Source of the DNA: Micromonospora aurantiaca ATCC 27029
Lineage (GTDB): Bacteria > Actinomycetota > Actinomycetes > Mycobacteriales > Micromonosporaceae
Length of the DNA stretch: 64,000 bases
NCBI RefSeq assembly: GCF_000145235.1
Contig: NC_014391.1
Location: 6,682,501-6,746,500 of the forward strand
Direction of reading: 5' to 3'
A model generated the notes under the pieces. The model searched no databases. It was given only the letters and a program-made list of their open reading frames with translations, and had not been told where the DNA came from. Positions 7,456-16,690 of the stretch are shown here, in pieces (position 1 is the first letter of the stretch; each line of letters begins with the position of its first letter). Made by a program: the position numbers and the translations under genes.

Positions 7456-9537
7456 GTGGGGGAGTTGGGGCAGCCGGCGAACGAATCCGTCATGATCCGG
7501 GACTGGTTCAGCGTGCCGCGGGTGTCCGCCGAGGACCGGGCCGCGGTCTTCGGCGCACGCACCCAGGATCCACGGGTGGAGTTCGTCGCGCTGACGGTCA
7601 AGTACTGGATGGACGCACACGCCACGCGGTCGATGACCCGCGAGCGGGTGCTGGCCGCGATGACCGGCCGCATCACCCCGGACAACGTCTGGGACCTGGT
7701 CTCGATGCTCGCGAAGCTCCGGCTGGCCGAGGCGTTCTTCGACCTGGCCGCCTCCGACGTCGACTCCGACGGCGCGTTCCGCCACTACCTGCTCGGCCTC
7801 GATCCGGCGCTGCTCGACGCGATGCGGCACTACGCGGCCTGGAACGGGATCAACCCGAAGCTGTTCCTGGACGGCTTCGCCGTCGGCGTCGGGGAGTCCG
7901 TCGCGACGGTGGTGGTCGACCTCGGCAAGCTCGTGCAGTTGATCGGCCGGCTCCAGCAGGAGCAGTTCACCACGCTCATCGTGCTCACAGTCGACCCGCG
8001 CGCCGGTGTGCAGCGTCTCGCCGACCAGGCCACAGTCGTACGCCAGGCGCTGGCCGGCATCGTCGCCGCGCTGGACCCGACGACGGTTCCGGAACGGCTG
8101 CTGGCGCTGTGGCGCGGCTGGGCCGCCCAGTTCGCCCGGCACCTGGACGACCTCGACCCGTTCGCCGCCGGCCGCCTGCTCGGCCGCGTCGCCGGCGACC
8201 TCTACCAGGTGCTCACCGGTCTGGTGCATCTCGCCCGGCTGCTCGGCGGCGTCGCGGTGCGCGCCGCCGTCCGGTATGTACCGCTGCTGCTCGCGGGCGC
8301 CCGGGAGGCGCGCCTGCTGACCGCGCAGACGGCCGCGCTGCTGGTGGCGATCGGCCGGGCGGCGATCGTCGCCACGCCTCAGGTGGGCCTCGCGATGCTG
8401 CGGACGCTCTTCCCCCCGAAGGTGCTCGACGCGCTGTTCCGGCAGGGCCGGGCGCTGCTCGTCGACGCCGAACTCACACTGACCGTGTTCAACCAGGCGG
8501 CGCACGCCGAGGCGTTCGCAGGCGCCGGTGCGGGCACCCGGCTCGGCGCGCTGGTGAGCCTCGACGGCCGGCCCGTGCTGATGGCGAGCATGTCGGAGAC
8601 GGTTTCGTCGGCCGGCCGCGCCGCGACCCGCGCCGAGCTGACCGAGGCGCTCGACGAGATCATCAAGCGGGTCGAGGACCTGCGCGAGCTGAAACCGCCG
8701 AAGACACCCCGGGACATCCGGGCCGCCGCCGTACGCGCCGCCATCGCCCGGCAACTGGAGCAGCGGCTGACCACCGCGTTCAACAGGGCACTCCAGACCG
8801 TCGCGTACGAGGAGTTCCGCGCGCTGCGCAAGGCCGGGCAGGCGCAACCGTGGCGGCTCGGCCAGCAGGTGCACCGGCGGATGGCGGCCGAGGTCACGCA
8901 GCTCGTCGGCCGGTCGCCCGGCCTGGAGCCGTTCGCGGAGAAGTCGCTGGCGACAGTGGTCGAGGCGGTCCGCGCGGCCCACCCGGAGCTGGCGCCCGCG
9001 CTGCGCGGCTCCGAGGCGGTGCTGCGCCAGACGGTCGCGCAGATGCTGCTCGGCCACCCGGACCGGGATCTGCTGCTGCGGCTCGTCGGGTTCACCGGCA
9101 ACCCGGCCGCGACCGGCGCGGAGAAGGCGCTCGCCACCCACCTCGCCGAACGGTTCCGGTGGAAGGCATCCACCACGGTCGGTGACCTCCGCTCCGACCT
9201 GCTGCTCGTCGACCCCGAGGCGGCCCGCGTCACGAACGTCGACTGGACGTCCTCGACGAAGCTGGAGCGCTTCGAGAAGACCTGGGGAACCGTCGCCGAC
9301 GACCTCGGGGAGACGTTCGACGGTCGCTGGGAGGCGATCGCGGAGGCGTACCAGCGAGCCGCGAAGGGCGGCGTCCCGGCGGAGGTCGTCGCCGGCCTCG
9401 AAGAGCTGACCACGCACGCCGTACGCGAGACGGTCCTCCGTCAGGCCGCCCTCAGCCAGTTGTTCCCCGGATTCTTCGTCACCTCGCACGAGATGACGTA
9501 CCGAGGGCTGCAATCCCTGTTCGAACTGCCGCTGTAG
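7456..9537 (+). CDS. large helical protein of unknown function with possible C-terminal nuclease-like segment
   Basis: About 693 residues, mostly alpha-helical and Ala/Leu/Arg rich; not recognised. The middle (genomic about 8160-8520) is rich in hydrophobic helices. A conserved-looking C-terminal segment reads DLLLVDPEAARVTNVDWTSS then TKLERFEKTW, a beta-beta D...vDW...K arrangement that loosely resembles PD-(D/E)xK toxin domains, but I cannot assign a family. The start is uncertain: GTG 7456 follows GGAGG (7447-7451); ATG 7354 and ATG 7492 are alternatives. It ends 10 bases before the next gene, so the two form an operon and probably act together. Confidence 0.55.
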   Translation: MGELGQPANESVMIRDWFSVPRVSAEDRAAVFGARTQDPRVEFVALTVKYWMDAHATRSMTRERVLAAMTGRITPDNVWDLVSMLAKLRLAEAFFDLAASDVDSDGAFRHYLLGLDPALLDAMRHYAAWNGINPKLFLDGFAVGVGESVATVVVDLGKLVQLIGRLQQEQFTTLIVLTVDPRAGVQRLADQATVVRQALAGIVAALDPTTVPERLLALWRGWAAQFARHLDDLDPFAAGRLLGRVAGDLYQVLTGLVHLARLLGGVAVRAAVRYVPLLLAGAREARLLTAQTAALLVAIGRAAIVATPQVGLAMLRTLFPPKVLDALFRQGRALLVDAELTLTVFNQAAHAEAFAGAGAGTRLGALVSLDGRPVLMASMSETVSSAGRAATRAELTEALDEIIKRVEDLRELKPPKTPRDIRAAAVRAAIARQLEQRLTTAFNRALQTVAYEEFRALRKAGQAQPWRLGQQVHRRMAAEVTQLVGRSPGLEPFAEKSLATVVEAVRAAHPELAPALRGSEAVLRQTVAQMLLGHPDRDLLLRLVGFTGNPAATGAEKALATHLAERFRWKASTTVGDLRSDLLLVDPEAARVTNVDWTSSTKLERFEKTWGTVADDLGETFDGRWEAIAEAYQRAAKGGVPAEVVAGLEELTTHAVRETVLRQAALSQLFPGFFVTSHEMTYRGLQSLFELPL

Positions 9538-9547
9538 AGGAGCACCG

Positions 9548-11809
9548 ATGGGCAGAGTCGTCGTCGCCGACGCCGATCCGGCGACGCTTGGTTTCAGCAC
9601 CGCGCATTCCGACCGGTACGTCTACTCCAACTACTTCGTACCGGTCCGGCTCACCTTCGGCGGTGGCGAGACGCCCATCCTGCCGTTCTACGTCAAGCAG
9701 GCGCTGATCGAGGCGATCCGCTACGGCGGGCTCGACGGCGACCGGCTGCCGCACCTGCTCAAGGAACTCGGCCTCTACGACCTGTGGAAGGCCAACGAGA
9801 TGGACGCCGCCACCGAGGCGCTGCCCGGCGCCGACTCGGGCATGTCGTACCGGGAGCCGCCGGCGCGACGCCAGACGCTCCTCGGCGACCAGCAGGCGGA
9901 GTTCCTCGCCGGCCTGCTCCAGTCCGACGTGGGCATCGCGTTCCTCGACCGCACCCGGATCCGGCCGGTGGGCTTCGCGCTCGGCGAGCACGTCTACGCG
10001 CTGGCGCTCGCCCCCGGCGAGGAGGCGGTGCTGGAGCAGCGCACCTACACCAAGCGCGAGCTGACCCTGGAGGAGCAGAACGAGTCGGAACAGCAGACCG
10101 ACGTCGAGCTGACCAGCGCGCTCACCACCGAACTCCAGGAGGGCTTCGAGCGGCAGAAGTCGCTCACCGACACCTGGGGGCTCAACGCGAGCCACACCGG
10201 CCAGTACACCAGCCCGACCGGCGTCTGGGGCACCTTCAACGCCAGCCACACGATCGGCTTCGCCAGCAGCGTCACCGCGGCGAGCCAGGAGACGAGCCGC
10301 CGCGCGGTCAAGGACAGCCGGACCGCCACCTCGAAGGTCGCGGCGCGCTACCGCACCCAGCACAGGACCGATTTCAAGCTGGTCAGCGAGACCGGTACGG
10401 AGTCCTCCTCGAAGCGCACCGTCCGCAACCCGAACCGGGCCACGCCGATCACGCTGCACTACTTCAAGGTGCTGCAACGGCTGGAGCTGGCCCACGAGCG
10501 GTACGGGGCACGGGTCTGCTGGGCCCCGACGATCAAGGATCCGGCGTTCGCCTTCGCCCAGAAGATCATCGGCGGACGGCAGCGGATCCGCGACAACGCG
10601 GTCGCCGCGCTGCCCCCGGCGCCGGTGAAGCCGGAGCGCCCGCCGCGTGGCGCGCCCGCCGCGGTGGAGACGCGCGTCGTGTACTCCCCCGTGGTCACGC
10701 TCGACAAGTGGGGATTCACCGGCGACATGAGCGCCGACTACGACGTCGACGTCGCGTTCGACGCCGGCTGGGAGTGGGACGGCGACATCGACACGATCCG
10801 GCAGAACCTCACGCTGATCACCCGCCGTCCGCCGGACGCGATCGCCGCCCGGGTGGTGGGCGTGCCGGTGGTCACCGAGGCGGACGGCCGGCCCGTGCTG
10901 CGCGTACGCGTGCACGTCGGCGCCCGGAGCTGGCTGGCGGGTCCGGGTGCCGACGTGCAGCTCGCCGCCGGATTCCGGCGTACCCCGACGGTGGTGGACC
11001 AGACCGCCGACGACGCGGCGTACAACGCGCTCGTCGCGGGCTACCTGACCGATCTCCAGGAGTGGCAGGACCGGCGCGACGAGGCGCTTGCCGCGGCGGA
11101 GACGGCCGGGGACGAGTTCGAGGCGCGGCTGCGGGCCGGCTTCTCGCCGGTGAACGAGATGGTCTCGCAGATCGTGGAGACGCACTTCCCGGCCAGCGTG
11201 CGGGACGAGGCGTGGGAGATCGACTTCTGGCACCGCGTCTTCGACTGGGAGCGCGCGTCGTTCGTGGCGTACCCCGGCTGGTGGTCCGGCGGCGACGCCC
11301 GCGCCCCGGAGCGCGACCCCGGCGACTTCGTCAACGCGAGCTGGGCGAAGCTCTACCTGCCGGTACGGGCCGGCATGGAGCTGACCGCGCTGCGGTGGAT
11401 CTTCGGCAAGGTGGTGGCGACCAGCCTGGCGCCCCAGGTGGAGCACGAGCTGGCGGCGTTCGTGGACGAGCTGACGACGTACCGGACCGGCCACCTCGGC
11501 ACCGGCGACGAGATGCCCGAGCTGACCACCGAGTGCCAGGACGTGCCGGAGCGGGTGTACTGCCTGGCGAAGTGGACCGAGTTGATGCCCACCGACGGCA
11601 CCCACCTGGAGGTGGTGCAGGGCGCCACGACAGCGGCCGACGCGGTGACCGCCAAGGAGATCAGCGACGCGGAGGCGCTGCGGGCCGCGCTGCTCGACGG
11701 CGAGGTGCAGACCAACCGGCTCCGGACCAAGGCGTACGACCAGATGACCGAACCGGCCGACGTCGACATCCGCCTCGGCACGCCGTCCGGGAGCGGCCCG
11801 GCCGTCTGA
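9548..11809 (+). CDS. large protein of unknown function, partner of the preceding gene
   Basis: A 753-residue protein I do not recognise. N-terminal globular part (1 to about 165), then a Gln/Ser/Thr/Glu-rich region (about 170-295: KRELTLEEQNESEQQTDVEL, repeated LTDTWGLNASHTG and GTFNASHTIGF stretches) with heptad-like spacing, then a beta-rich half with VVYSPVVTLDKWGFTGDMSA, several Trp-containing motifs (FDAGWEWDGD, EIDFWHRVFDWE) and a long helix (YLTDLQEWQDRRDEALAAAE). No signal peptide or membrane helix. GAGGAG precedes the ATG. The Ser/Thr/Gln region recalls oligomeric or surface-exposed fibre proteins. A terminator follows, so the unit has two genes. Confidence 0.6.
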   Translation: MGRVVVADADPATLGFSTAHSDRYVYSNYFVPVRLTFGGGETPILPFYVKQALIEAIRYGGLDGDRLPHLLKELGLYDLWKANEMDAATEALPGADSGMSYREPPARRQTLLGDQQAEFLAGLLQSDVGIAFLDRTRIRPVGFALGEHVYALALAPGEEAVLEQRTYTKRELTLEEQNESEQQTDVELTSALTTELQEGFERQKSLTDTWGLNASHTGQYTSPTGVWGTFNASHTIGFASSVTAASQETSRRAVKDSRTATSKVAARYRTQHRTDFKLVSETGTESSSKRTVRNPNRATPITLHYFKVLQRLELAHERYGARVCWAPTIKDPAFAFAQKIIGGRQRIRDNAVAALPPAPVKPERPPRGAPAAVETRVVYSPVVTLDKWGFTGDMSADYDVDVAFDAGWEWDGDIDTIRQNLTLITRRPPDAIAARVVGVPVVTEADGRPVLRVRVHVGARSWLAGPGADVQLAAGFRRTPTVVDQTADDAAYNALVAGYLTDLQEWQDRRDEALAAAETAGDEFEARLRAGFSPVNEMVSQIVETHFPASVRDEAWEIDFWHRVFDWERASFVAYPGWWSGGDARAPERDPGDFVNASWAKLYLPVRAGMELTALRWIFGKVVATSLAPQVEHELAAFVDELTTYRTGHLGTGDEMPELTTECQDVPERVYCLAKWTELMPTDGTHLEVVQGATTAADAVTAKEISDAEALRAALLDGEVQTNRLRTKAYDQMTEPADVDIRLGTPSGSGPAV

Positions 11810-11825
11810 GCGCCGGAGACAGTGG

Positions 11826-11858
11826 TCGTCCACCTCGAGCACGCGTCGAGGTGGACGA
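11826..11858 (+). terminator. terminator of the 7.4-11.8 kb gene pair
   Basis: Perfect 13-bp stem TCGTCCACCTCGA (11826-11838) with TCGAGGTGGACGA (11846-11858), 7-base loop, followed by TTTCTG. One of the few hairpins in the window with a U-rich tail. Confidence 0.85.
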
Positions 11859-12085
11859 TTTCTGTAAAAGTATGGACTTTGGAATCATGTCGGATGGGCA
11901 AAAAGGGGCATAATATTGATCCCCCAGGTCGCTCCCTCGACGGCACAGCAGCCGCCGGTCGCGCAACCGTCCAAAATGCACTGCTTCCCACCGGTGGGTC
12001 GATAGCGCCCGGCTCACAGAGCCTTTATTTTGAGCCGTTGCTTGTTGTTCCCCGCCTGGCGTGTGCACGAACCTAAGGAAGACTC
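11859..12085 (+). promoter_or_regulatory. AT-rich leader and promoter region of fxsA
   Basis: A 227-base gap, strikingly AT-rich for this genome near 11859-11920 and 12018-12050. CATAAT at 11909-11914 is a possible -10, but no good -35 partner is seen at normal spacing. GGCTCA (12010-12015) and TGAGCC (12030-12035) can pair. A ribosome binding site AAGGA is at 12075-12079. No gene is visible. Confidence 0.4.
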
Positions 12086-12259
12086 ATGACAACCGCACCC
12101 TTGCGCCAGGATGAGCCCCCGGTCTCGCTGGGCAGGGTCCGCGCGGAGCCGCTCGACCGGCTCTCCGCCGCGGACATCTCCCCCATCGTGCGCCGGGTGA
12201 TGGCGGCTCACCTCGATCAGACCCGGATCCCGGCGGCGAAGTTCTCGTCGTTCATCTGA
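12086..12259 (+). CDS. fxsA: FxsA-type FxSxx-COOH RiPP precursor peptide
   Basis: A 57-residue precursor: leader MTTAPLRQDEPPVSLGRVRA, then EPLDRLSAADISPIVRRVMA and a short core ending AKFSSFI. The C-terminus fits the family rule F-x-S-x-x-COOH exactly (F53, S55, then F56, I57). In known Fxs (triceptide) systems the radical SAM enzyme FxsB links the aromatic side chain to a residue two positions on, making a three-residue cyclophane; here F53-S54-S55 is the expected site (inference). RBS AAGGA lies 6 bases upstream, and the stop is 6 bases before fxsB. The peptide is too short for most gene finders. Confidence 0.88.
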   Translation: MTTAPLRQDEPPVSLGRVRAEPLDRLSAADISPIVRRVMAAHLDQTRIPAAKFSSFI

Positions 12260-12265
12260 TCCGCG

Positions 12266-14572
12266 ATGGCCCCGGGGCCCGCCCGCGCGGCGCTCACCGA
12301 GTTCGTCCTCAAGGTGCACGCCAGGTGTGACCTGGCGTGCGACCACTGCTACGTCTACGAACACGCCGACCAGAGCTGGCGGCGCCGCCCGGTACGGATG
12401 ACGCCGGAGGTGCTCCGGACCGCGGCCGGGCGGATCGCCGAACACGCCGCGGCCCACGACCTGCCGGACGTCACGGTGATCCTGCACGGCGGGGAACCAC
12501 TGCTGCTCGGCGCCGAGCGGCTCGACGAGGTGCTCGCGGACCTCCGGCGGGTCATCGCCCCGGTCACCCGGCTCCGGCTCGGCATGCAGACCAACGGCGT
12601 ACTGCTCTCCGAGCAGCTCTGCGACCTGCTCGCCGAACACGATGTCGCGGTCGGCGTCTCGCTCGACGGCGACCGTGCCGCCAACGACAGGCACCGGCGC
12701 TTCCGGTCCGGCGCCGGCAGCTACGACCAGGTGCTCCGCGCCCTCGGCCTGCTGCGCCGCCCGGCGTACCGGCGGATCTACTCGGGCCTGCTGTGCACGG
12801 TGGACGTGCGCAACGACCCGATCGCGGTGTACGAATCGCTGCTCGCCCAGGAGCCACCGCGGATCGACTTCCTGCTCCCGCACGCCACCTGGGACGACCC
12901 GCCGTGGCGGCCGGCCGGCGGCGGCACCGCGTACGCGGGCTGGCTGCGCGCCGTCTACGACCGCTGGCTGGCGGACGGCCGACCGGTCTCCGTCCGCCTC
13001 TTCGACTCGCTGCTGTCCACCGCCGCGGGCGGACCCAGCGGCACCGAGTGGCTCGGTCTCGACCCGGTCGACCTGGCGGTCGTCGAGACGGACGGCGAGT
13101 GGGAGCAGGCGGACTCGCTCAAGACCGCGTACGACGGCGCGCCGGCCACCGGCATGACCGTCTTCTCGCACGCGGCCGACGACGTGGCGGCCAGCCCGCT
13201 CCTGGCCCGCCGCCGCTCCGGCCGGGCCGGGCTCAGCGACGAGTGCCGGCGGTGCCCGGTGGTCGACCAGTGCGGCGGCGGACTCTTCGCCCACCGGTAC
13301 GGCGCCGGGCACTTCGATCATCCGAGTGTCTACTGCGCCGATCTGAAAGAGCTGATCGTGCACGTGAACGAGAACCCACCAGCACCCGTCCGGCTCGACG
13401 CCGGCCTGCCCGACGACTTCATCGACCGCCTCGCGGCACTGACCGGCGACCGGGTCGCCATCGGCCGGCTCGTGGAGGCACAGATCGCCATCGTCCGCGC
13501 GCTGCTCGCCGAAGTGGCCGACCGCCTGCCGGCCGGCGGGGCCGGAGCCGACGGCTGGGAGGCGCTGACCGCCCTCGACCGCAGCGCGCCGGAGTCCGTC
13601 GCCCGGATCGCGGCCCACCCGTACGTGCGGGCGTGGGCTGTCGACTGCCTCGCCGGCAGCGGCACCGGCGCCCGGCAGGGGCCTGACTACCTGAGCGCGC
13701 TCGCCGTCGCCGCCGCGCTCGACGCCGGCACCCCGGTACGCCTCGACGTGCCGGTGCGGTCCGGCCGCCTGCACCTGCCGACAGTGGGCACCGTGCTTCT
13801 GCCCGAGGTGGGCGACGGCGCCGCACGGGTCGAGACCGGCCCGGGTTCGCTACGGGTGGCCGCCGGGGACGTGACAGTGGCGATCCGTCCCGGAACGCCC
13901 GGGGACGCGCCCCGGTGGTGGCCGACCCGCGTACTCGCCGCGCCGGACGTGAGCGTCCTGCTGGAGGACGGCGACCCGCACCGCGACTGCCACCGGCTGC
14001 CCGCCGGTGACCGGCTCGACGACGCGGGCGCCGCGCGCTGGGCCGAGACGTTCGCGGCGGCGTGGCAGGTGATCCGGGACGAGGTGCCGGGCCACGCCGA
14101 GGAGTTGCGCGCCGGGCTGCGGGCCGTGGTGCCGCTGCGGCGCAGCGGCGCGGGTGTCAGCGAGGCGTCGACCGCGCGGCAGGCGTTCGGCGGTGTCGCG
14201 GCCACGGAGACCGACGCCGGATCGCTCGCGGTGCTGCTCGTGCACGAGTTCCAGCACAGCAAGATGAACGCGCTGCTGGACATCTGCGACCTGGTCGACG
14301 GCACGCGGCCGATCGACATCACAGTGGGCTGGCGGCCCGACCCGCGGCCCGCCGAGGCCGTCCTGCACGGCATCTACGCGCACGCGGCGGTGGCCGACAT
14401 GTGGCGGATCCGGGCCGACCGTCAGGTCGACGGCGCGCAGGCGGTCTACCGCCGGTACCGCGACTGGACGGCCGAGGCGATCGGCGCGCTGCAACGGGCG
14501 GACGCGCTCACCCCGGCGGGCTCGCGGCTGGTCCGGCAGGTCGCGCGTTCGATGTCCGGGTGGCCGTCGTGA
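12266..14572 (+). CDS. fxsB: FxsB-type radical SAM/SPASM peptide maturase with C-terminal HExxH domain
   Basis: A 768-residue maturase predicted to modify FxsA. The radical SAM cluster motif is C21-x3-C25-x2-C28 (RCDLACDHC) with the following GGEP motif (HGGEPLL). A Cys-rich SPASM-type region, DECRRCPVVDQCGGG, lies at about residues 325-339. The C-terminal third is the FxsB-associated HExxH domain, with H660-E661-F-Q-H664 (LVHEFQHSKMNALLD), possibly a leader-removing peptidase (inference). It starts 6 bases after fxsA and overlaps the acetyltransferase by 4 bases, so they are co-translated. The fusion of both domains is normal for FxsB. Confidence 0.93.
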   Translation: MAPGPARAALTEFVLKVHARCDLACDHCYVYEHADQSWRRRPVRMTPEVLRTAAGRIAEHAAAHDLPDVTVILHGGEPLLLGAERLDEVLADLRRVIAPVTRLRLGMQTNGVLLSEQLCDLLAEHDVAVGVSLDGDRAANDRHRRFRSGAGSYDQVLRALGLLRRPAYRRIYSGLLCTVDVRNDPIAVYESLLAQEPPRIDFLLPHATWDDPPWRPAGGGTAYAGWLRAVYDRWLADGRPVSVRLFDSLLSTAAGGPSGTEWLGLDPVDLAVVETDGEWEQADSLKTAYDGAPATGMTVFSHAADDVAASPLLARRRSGRAGLSDECRRCPVVDQCGGGLFAHRYGAGHFDHPSVYCADLKELIVHVNENPPAPVRLDAGLPDDFIDRLAALTGDRVAIGRLVEAQIAIVRALLAEVADRLPAGGAGADGWEALTALDRSAPESVARIAAHPYVRAWAVDCLAGSGTGARQGPDYLSALAVAAALDAGTPVRLDVPVRSGRLHLPTVGTVLLPEVGDGAARVETGPGSLRVAAGDVTVAIRPGTPGDAPRWWPTRVLAAPDVSVLLEDGDPHRDCHRLPAGDRLDDAGAARWAETFAAAWQVIRDEVPGHAEELRAGLRAVVPLRRSGAGVSEASTARQAFGGVAATETDAGSLAVLLVHEFQHSKMNALLDICDLVDGTRPIDITVGWRPDPRPAEAVLHGIYAHAAVADMWRIRADRQVDGAQAVYRRYRDWTAEAIGALQRADALTPAGSRLVRQVARSMSGWPS

Positions 14573-15372
14573 CCGCCGCCCGGACCGCGTACCGGGCCGG
14601 CACGCTCGCCGCCGACCTGCGCGCGCTCGGGCTCGGCCCCGGTGACGTGGTGCTCGTACACTGCTCCCTGCGGGCGCTCGGGCCGGTGGACGGCGGGTCG
14701 GGCACCCTGGCTGCAGCGCTGCGGGCCGCCGTCGGTCCGTCCGGCACCGTCGTGGTCCCGGCGCAGACCCCTGACAACTCGGTGAGCAGCGCCGCGTACC
14801 GCGCCGCGACCGCCGGGCTGACCGACGAGGAACGCCTGGCGTACGAGGACCGGATGCCCGGCTTCGACCCGGCCGTCACGCCGTCGTTCGGGGTCGGCGC
14901 GTTCGCCGAGCACGTACGGCGGCTGCCCGGCGCGGTCCGCAGCCGGCACCCGCAGACGTCGTTCAGCGCGTGGGGGCCGCGGGCGGAGGAGCTGATGCGC
15001 GTCCACGACCTGGACTCCCACCTCGGGGAGCGGTCCCCGCTCGCCGCCCTGGAGGCGGCCGGCGCCCGGACGCTGCTGCTCGGTGTCGGCTATGCGACAT
15101 GCACCGCGCTGCACCTCGCCGAGTACCGGTCACGCCGCCCGGCGCCGCGTCGTCCGTACCGCTGCTACGTGCTGCGCGACGGCCGCCGGGAACGGCTGGA
15201 ATTCGAGGCTCCGCACCTGGATGCGGGCCCTTTTCCCGCGATCGGCGCGGAACTCGACCGGGCGGCGTTCACCCGGCACGGGACGGTAGGGGACGCACCG
15301 GCCCGGCTGCTGCCGATATCCGGTGCGGTACGCGTCGCGGTCGCCTGGATGGACGCCCACATCGGACGGTGA
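14569..15372 (+). CDS. AAC(3)-like N-acetyltransferase in the Fxs cluster
   Basis: A 267-residue acetyl-CoA-dependent acetyltransferase of the aminoglycoside 3-N-acetyltransferase fold: VLVHCSLRALGPVDGGSGTL, a VVVPAQTPDNS region, a R-S-R-HPQTSFSAWG motif and a LHLAEYRSR motif with the family His. Length is normal. It overlaps fxsB by the GTGA at 14569-14572, so it belongs to the same transcript and may acetylate the modified peptide or an intermediate rather than an antibiotic (inference). A GTG at 14560 would add three residues. It should not be reported as a resistance gene from sequence alone. Confidence 0.85.
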   Translation: MTAARTAYRAGTLAADLRALGLGPGDVVLVHCSLRALGPVDGGSGTLAAALRAAVGPSGTVVVPAQTPDNSVSSAAYRAATAGLTDEERLAYEDRMPGFDPAVTPSFGVGAFAEHVRRLPGAVRSRHPQTSFSAWGPRAEELMRVHDLDSHLGERSPLAALEAAGARTLLLGVGYATCTALHLAEYRSRRPAPRRPYRCYVLRDGRRERLEFEAPHLDAGPFPAIGAELDRAAFTRHGTVGDAPARLLPISGAVRVAVAWMDAHIGR

Positions 15373-15499
15373 GCCTGGTAACCCGAGCGCAACCTCTCTA
15401 CCCTGATCGATAGACGCCGTATCGTGTCGACTGGGGAGCAGCGCGTGATCATTACCGGTTGGGGGTCAGGCGCACTTCCCGTGGAACGGTCGTGTCGTC

Positions 15500-16690
15500 G
15501 TGACCTCTGAGCGGCCCGCGCTGCCGGGCCCGCCCTATTTCTTCCTCAGCTACGTCCCCCCGCCGACACACAACGACCGCACCCCGGGCGACCACTGGGT
15601 CCGCCGCTTCTACCACGATCTCAACCTGGCGATCGACGGCCGGCCCGGCGACCGGTTACGCCGGCAGGGCTTCGCCGACTTCATGGTGCGGCCGCCGGAG
15701 GATCGGACGGAACGAAAACGCACCGCGCTGGCCGAGGCCGAGGTGTTCGTGCCGTTGTACTCGCCGGACTACCTCAACCGGGACGACTCGCGCCGGGAAC
15801 GGGAGTGGTTCCGGCAACGGCTGATCCGGGCCGGCCGGCCGGCCGACGGCGACAACATCCTGCCGGTCCTGTGGATCCCGTCGCCCGCCGCGGTGCACGC
15901 GCCGGACCAGGCCCGGGCGGTGGCGATGGCCGCCGACGTGGATGCGTACGCGGCGAACGGCATGAGCGCGCTCTGCCGGCTCCAGAAGTTCCAGCACGCC
16001 TACAAGGAGGTGCTGGGCCGGCTCGCCCAGCACATCGTCGACACCGCCGAGCAGACGCCGCTGCAACCGGCCGAGCCGCCGACCGGCCCGACCGATCTGC
16101 CGTCGTCCCCGACCAGCGAGGTGCCGTTCCGGGCGGTGGTGATCGCGCCCGAGGAACCGGCCGACCCGGGACGGCTCAACGGGCGGTCCGACACGCACGC
16201 CGGCCGGTGGCGCCCGTTCCGCGACCGGCCGCCGGTGGTCGACGACGTGACCGACGCGGTGCAGCGGCTGCGGATGCCGATCGACGTCCGCGACTTCGTA
16301 CCGGACGCCGGGCTGTTCCGGGGCTGCCCGGGCGTACTCATGATCGATCCTCGGGTGGTCGAGACGCCGGACGGTGCGGAGGCCGTCCGCGCGGCCGTCG
16401 CCTCGCTGCACCGCTGGGTGGGCGTCGTGGTGATCATCGAGGACTCGGCACCCGGTCGCCGCTCCCACGCGGCGGTGCTGCTCGACCGGGCCATCGAGAT
16501 CTTCCCGGCCGCGGCACGCCCACTGGCGATCACCACTTACGACGACTGGCGGGCCGGGATCCACGGCCTGGTCGACCGGATGCGCCGCCGCTACCTGGAG
16601 GCGAGACCGGCCTACCCGCCGCCGGGACGGCCGATCAGCAAACCCCGGCTCTGGGAGAACCCGCCGCCCGACGAGGGAGTGGACACATGA
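15500..16690 (+). CDS. fxsC: FxsC-type TIR-like protein
   Basis: A 396-residue protein. The N-terminal 190 residues look TIR-like: YFFLSYVPPP opening strand, then HWVRRFYHDL, a RTALAEAEVFVPLYSPDYLN strand-loop and an REREWFRQRL helix. The C-terminal part (about 210-390) carries the FxsC-specific region with LMIDPRVVETPDGAEAVRAA and VGVVVIIED. It overlaps fxsT by ATGA. GTG 15500 has no clear RBS; the 127-base gap before it may hold a separate promoter. TIR-like and STAND partners suggest a signalling or immunity role for the Fxs locus (inference); no NADase glutamate can be assigned by eye. Confidence 0.8.
   Translation: MTSERPALPGPPYFFLSYVPPPTHNDRTPGDHWVRRFYHDLNLAIDGRPGDRLRRQGFADFMVRPPEDRTERKRTALAEAEVFVPLYSPDYLNRDDSRREREWFRQRLIRAGRPADGDNILPVLWIPSPAAVHAPDQARAVAMAADVDAYAANGMSALCRLQKFQHAYKEVLGRLAQHIVDTAEQTPLQPAEPPTGPTDLPSSPTSEVPFRAVVIAPEEPADPGRLNGRSDTHAGRWRPFRDRPPVVDDVTDAVQRLRMPIDVRDFVPDAGLFRGCPGVLMIDPRVVETPDGAEAVRAAVASLHRWVGVVVIIEDSAPGRRSHAAVLLDRAIEIFPAAARPLAITTYDDWRAGIHGLVDRMRRRYLEARPAYPPPGRPISKPRLWENPPPDEGVDT

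Noticed and set aside
7213..11842. Long minus-strand ORFs opposite the 7.4-11.8 kb genes
   Set aside because: Low-complexity shadow sequence, while the plus frames have coherent composition, ribosome binding sites and a terminator.
14569..15372. Call as aminoglycoside resistance gene
   Set aside because: Sequence fits the AAC(3) fold, but operon context with fxsB points to a tailoring role; substrate cannot be told.
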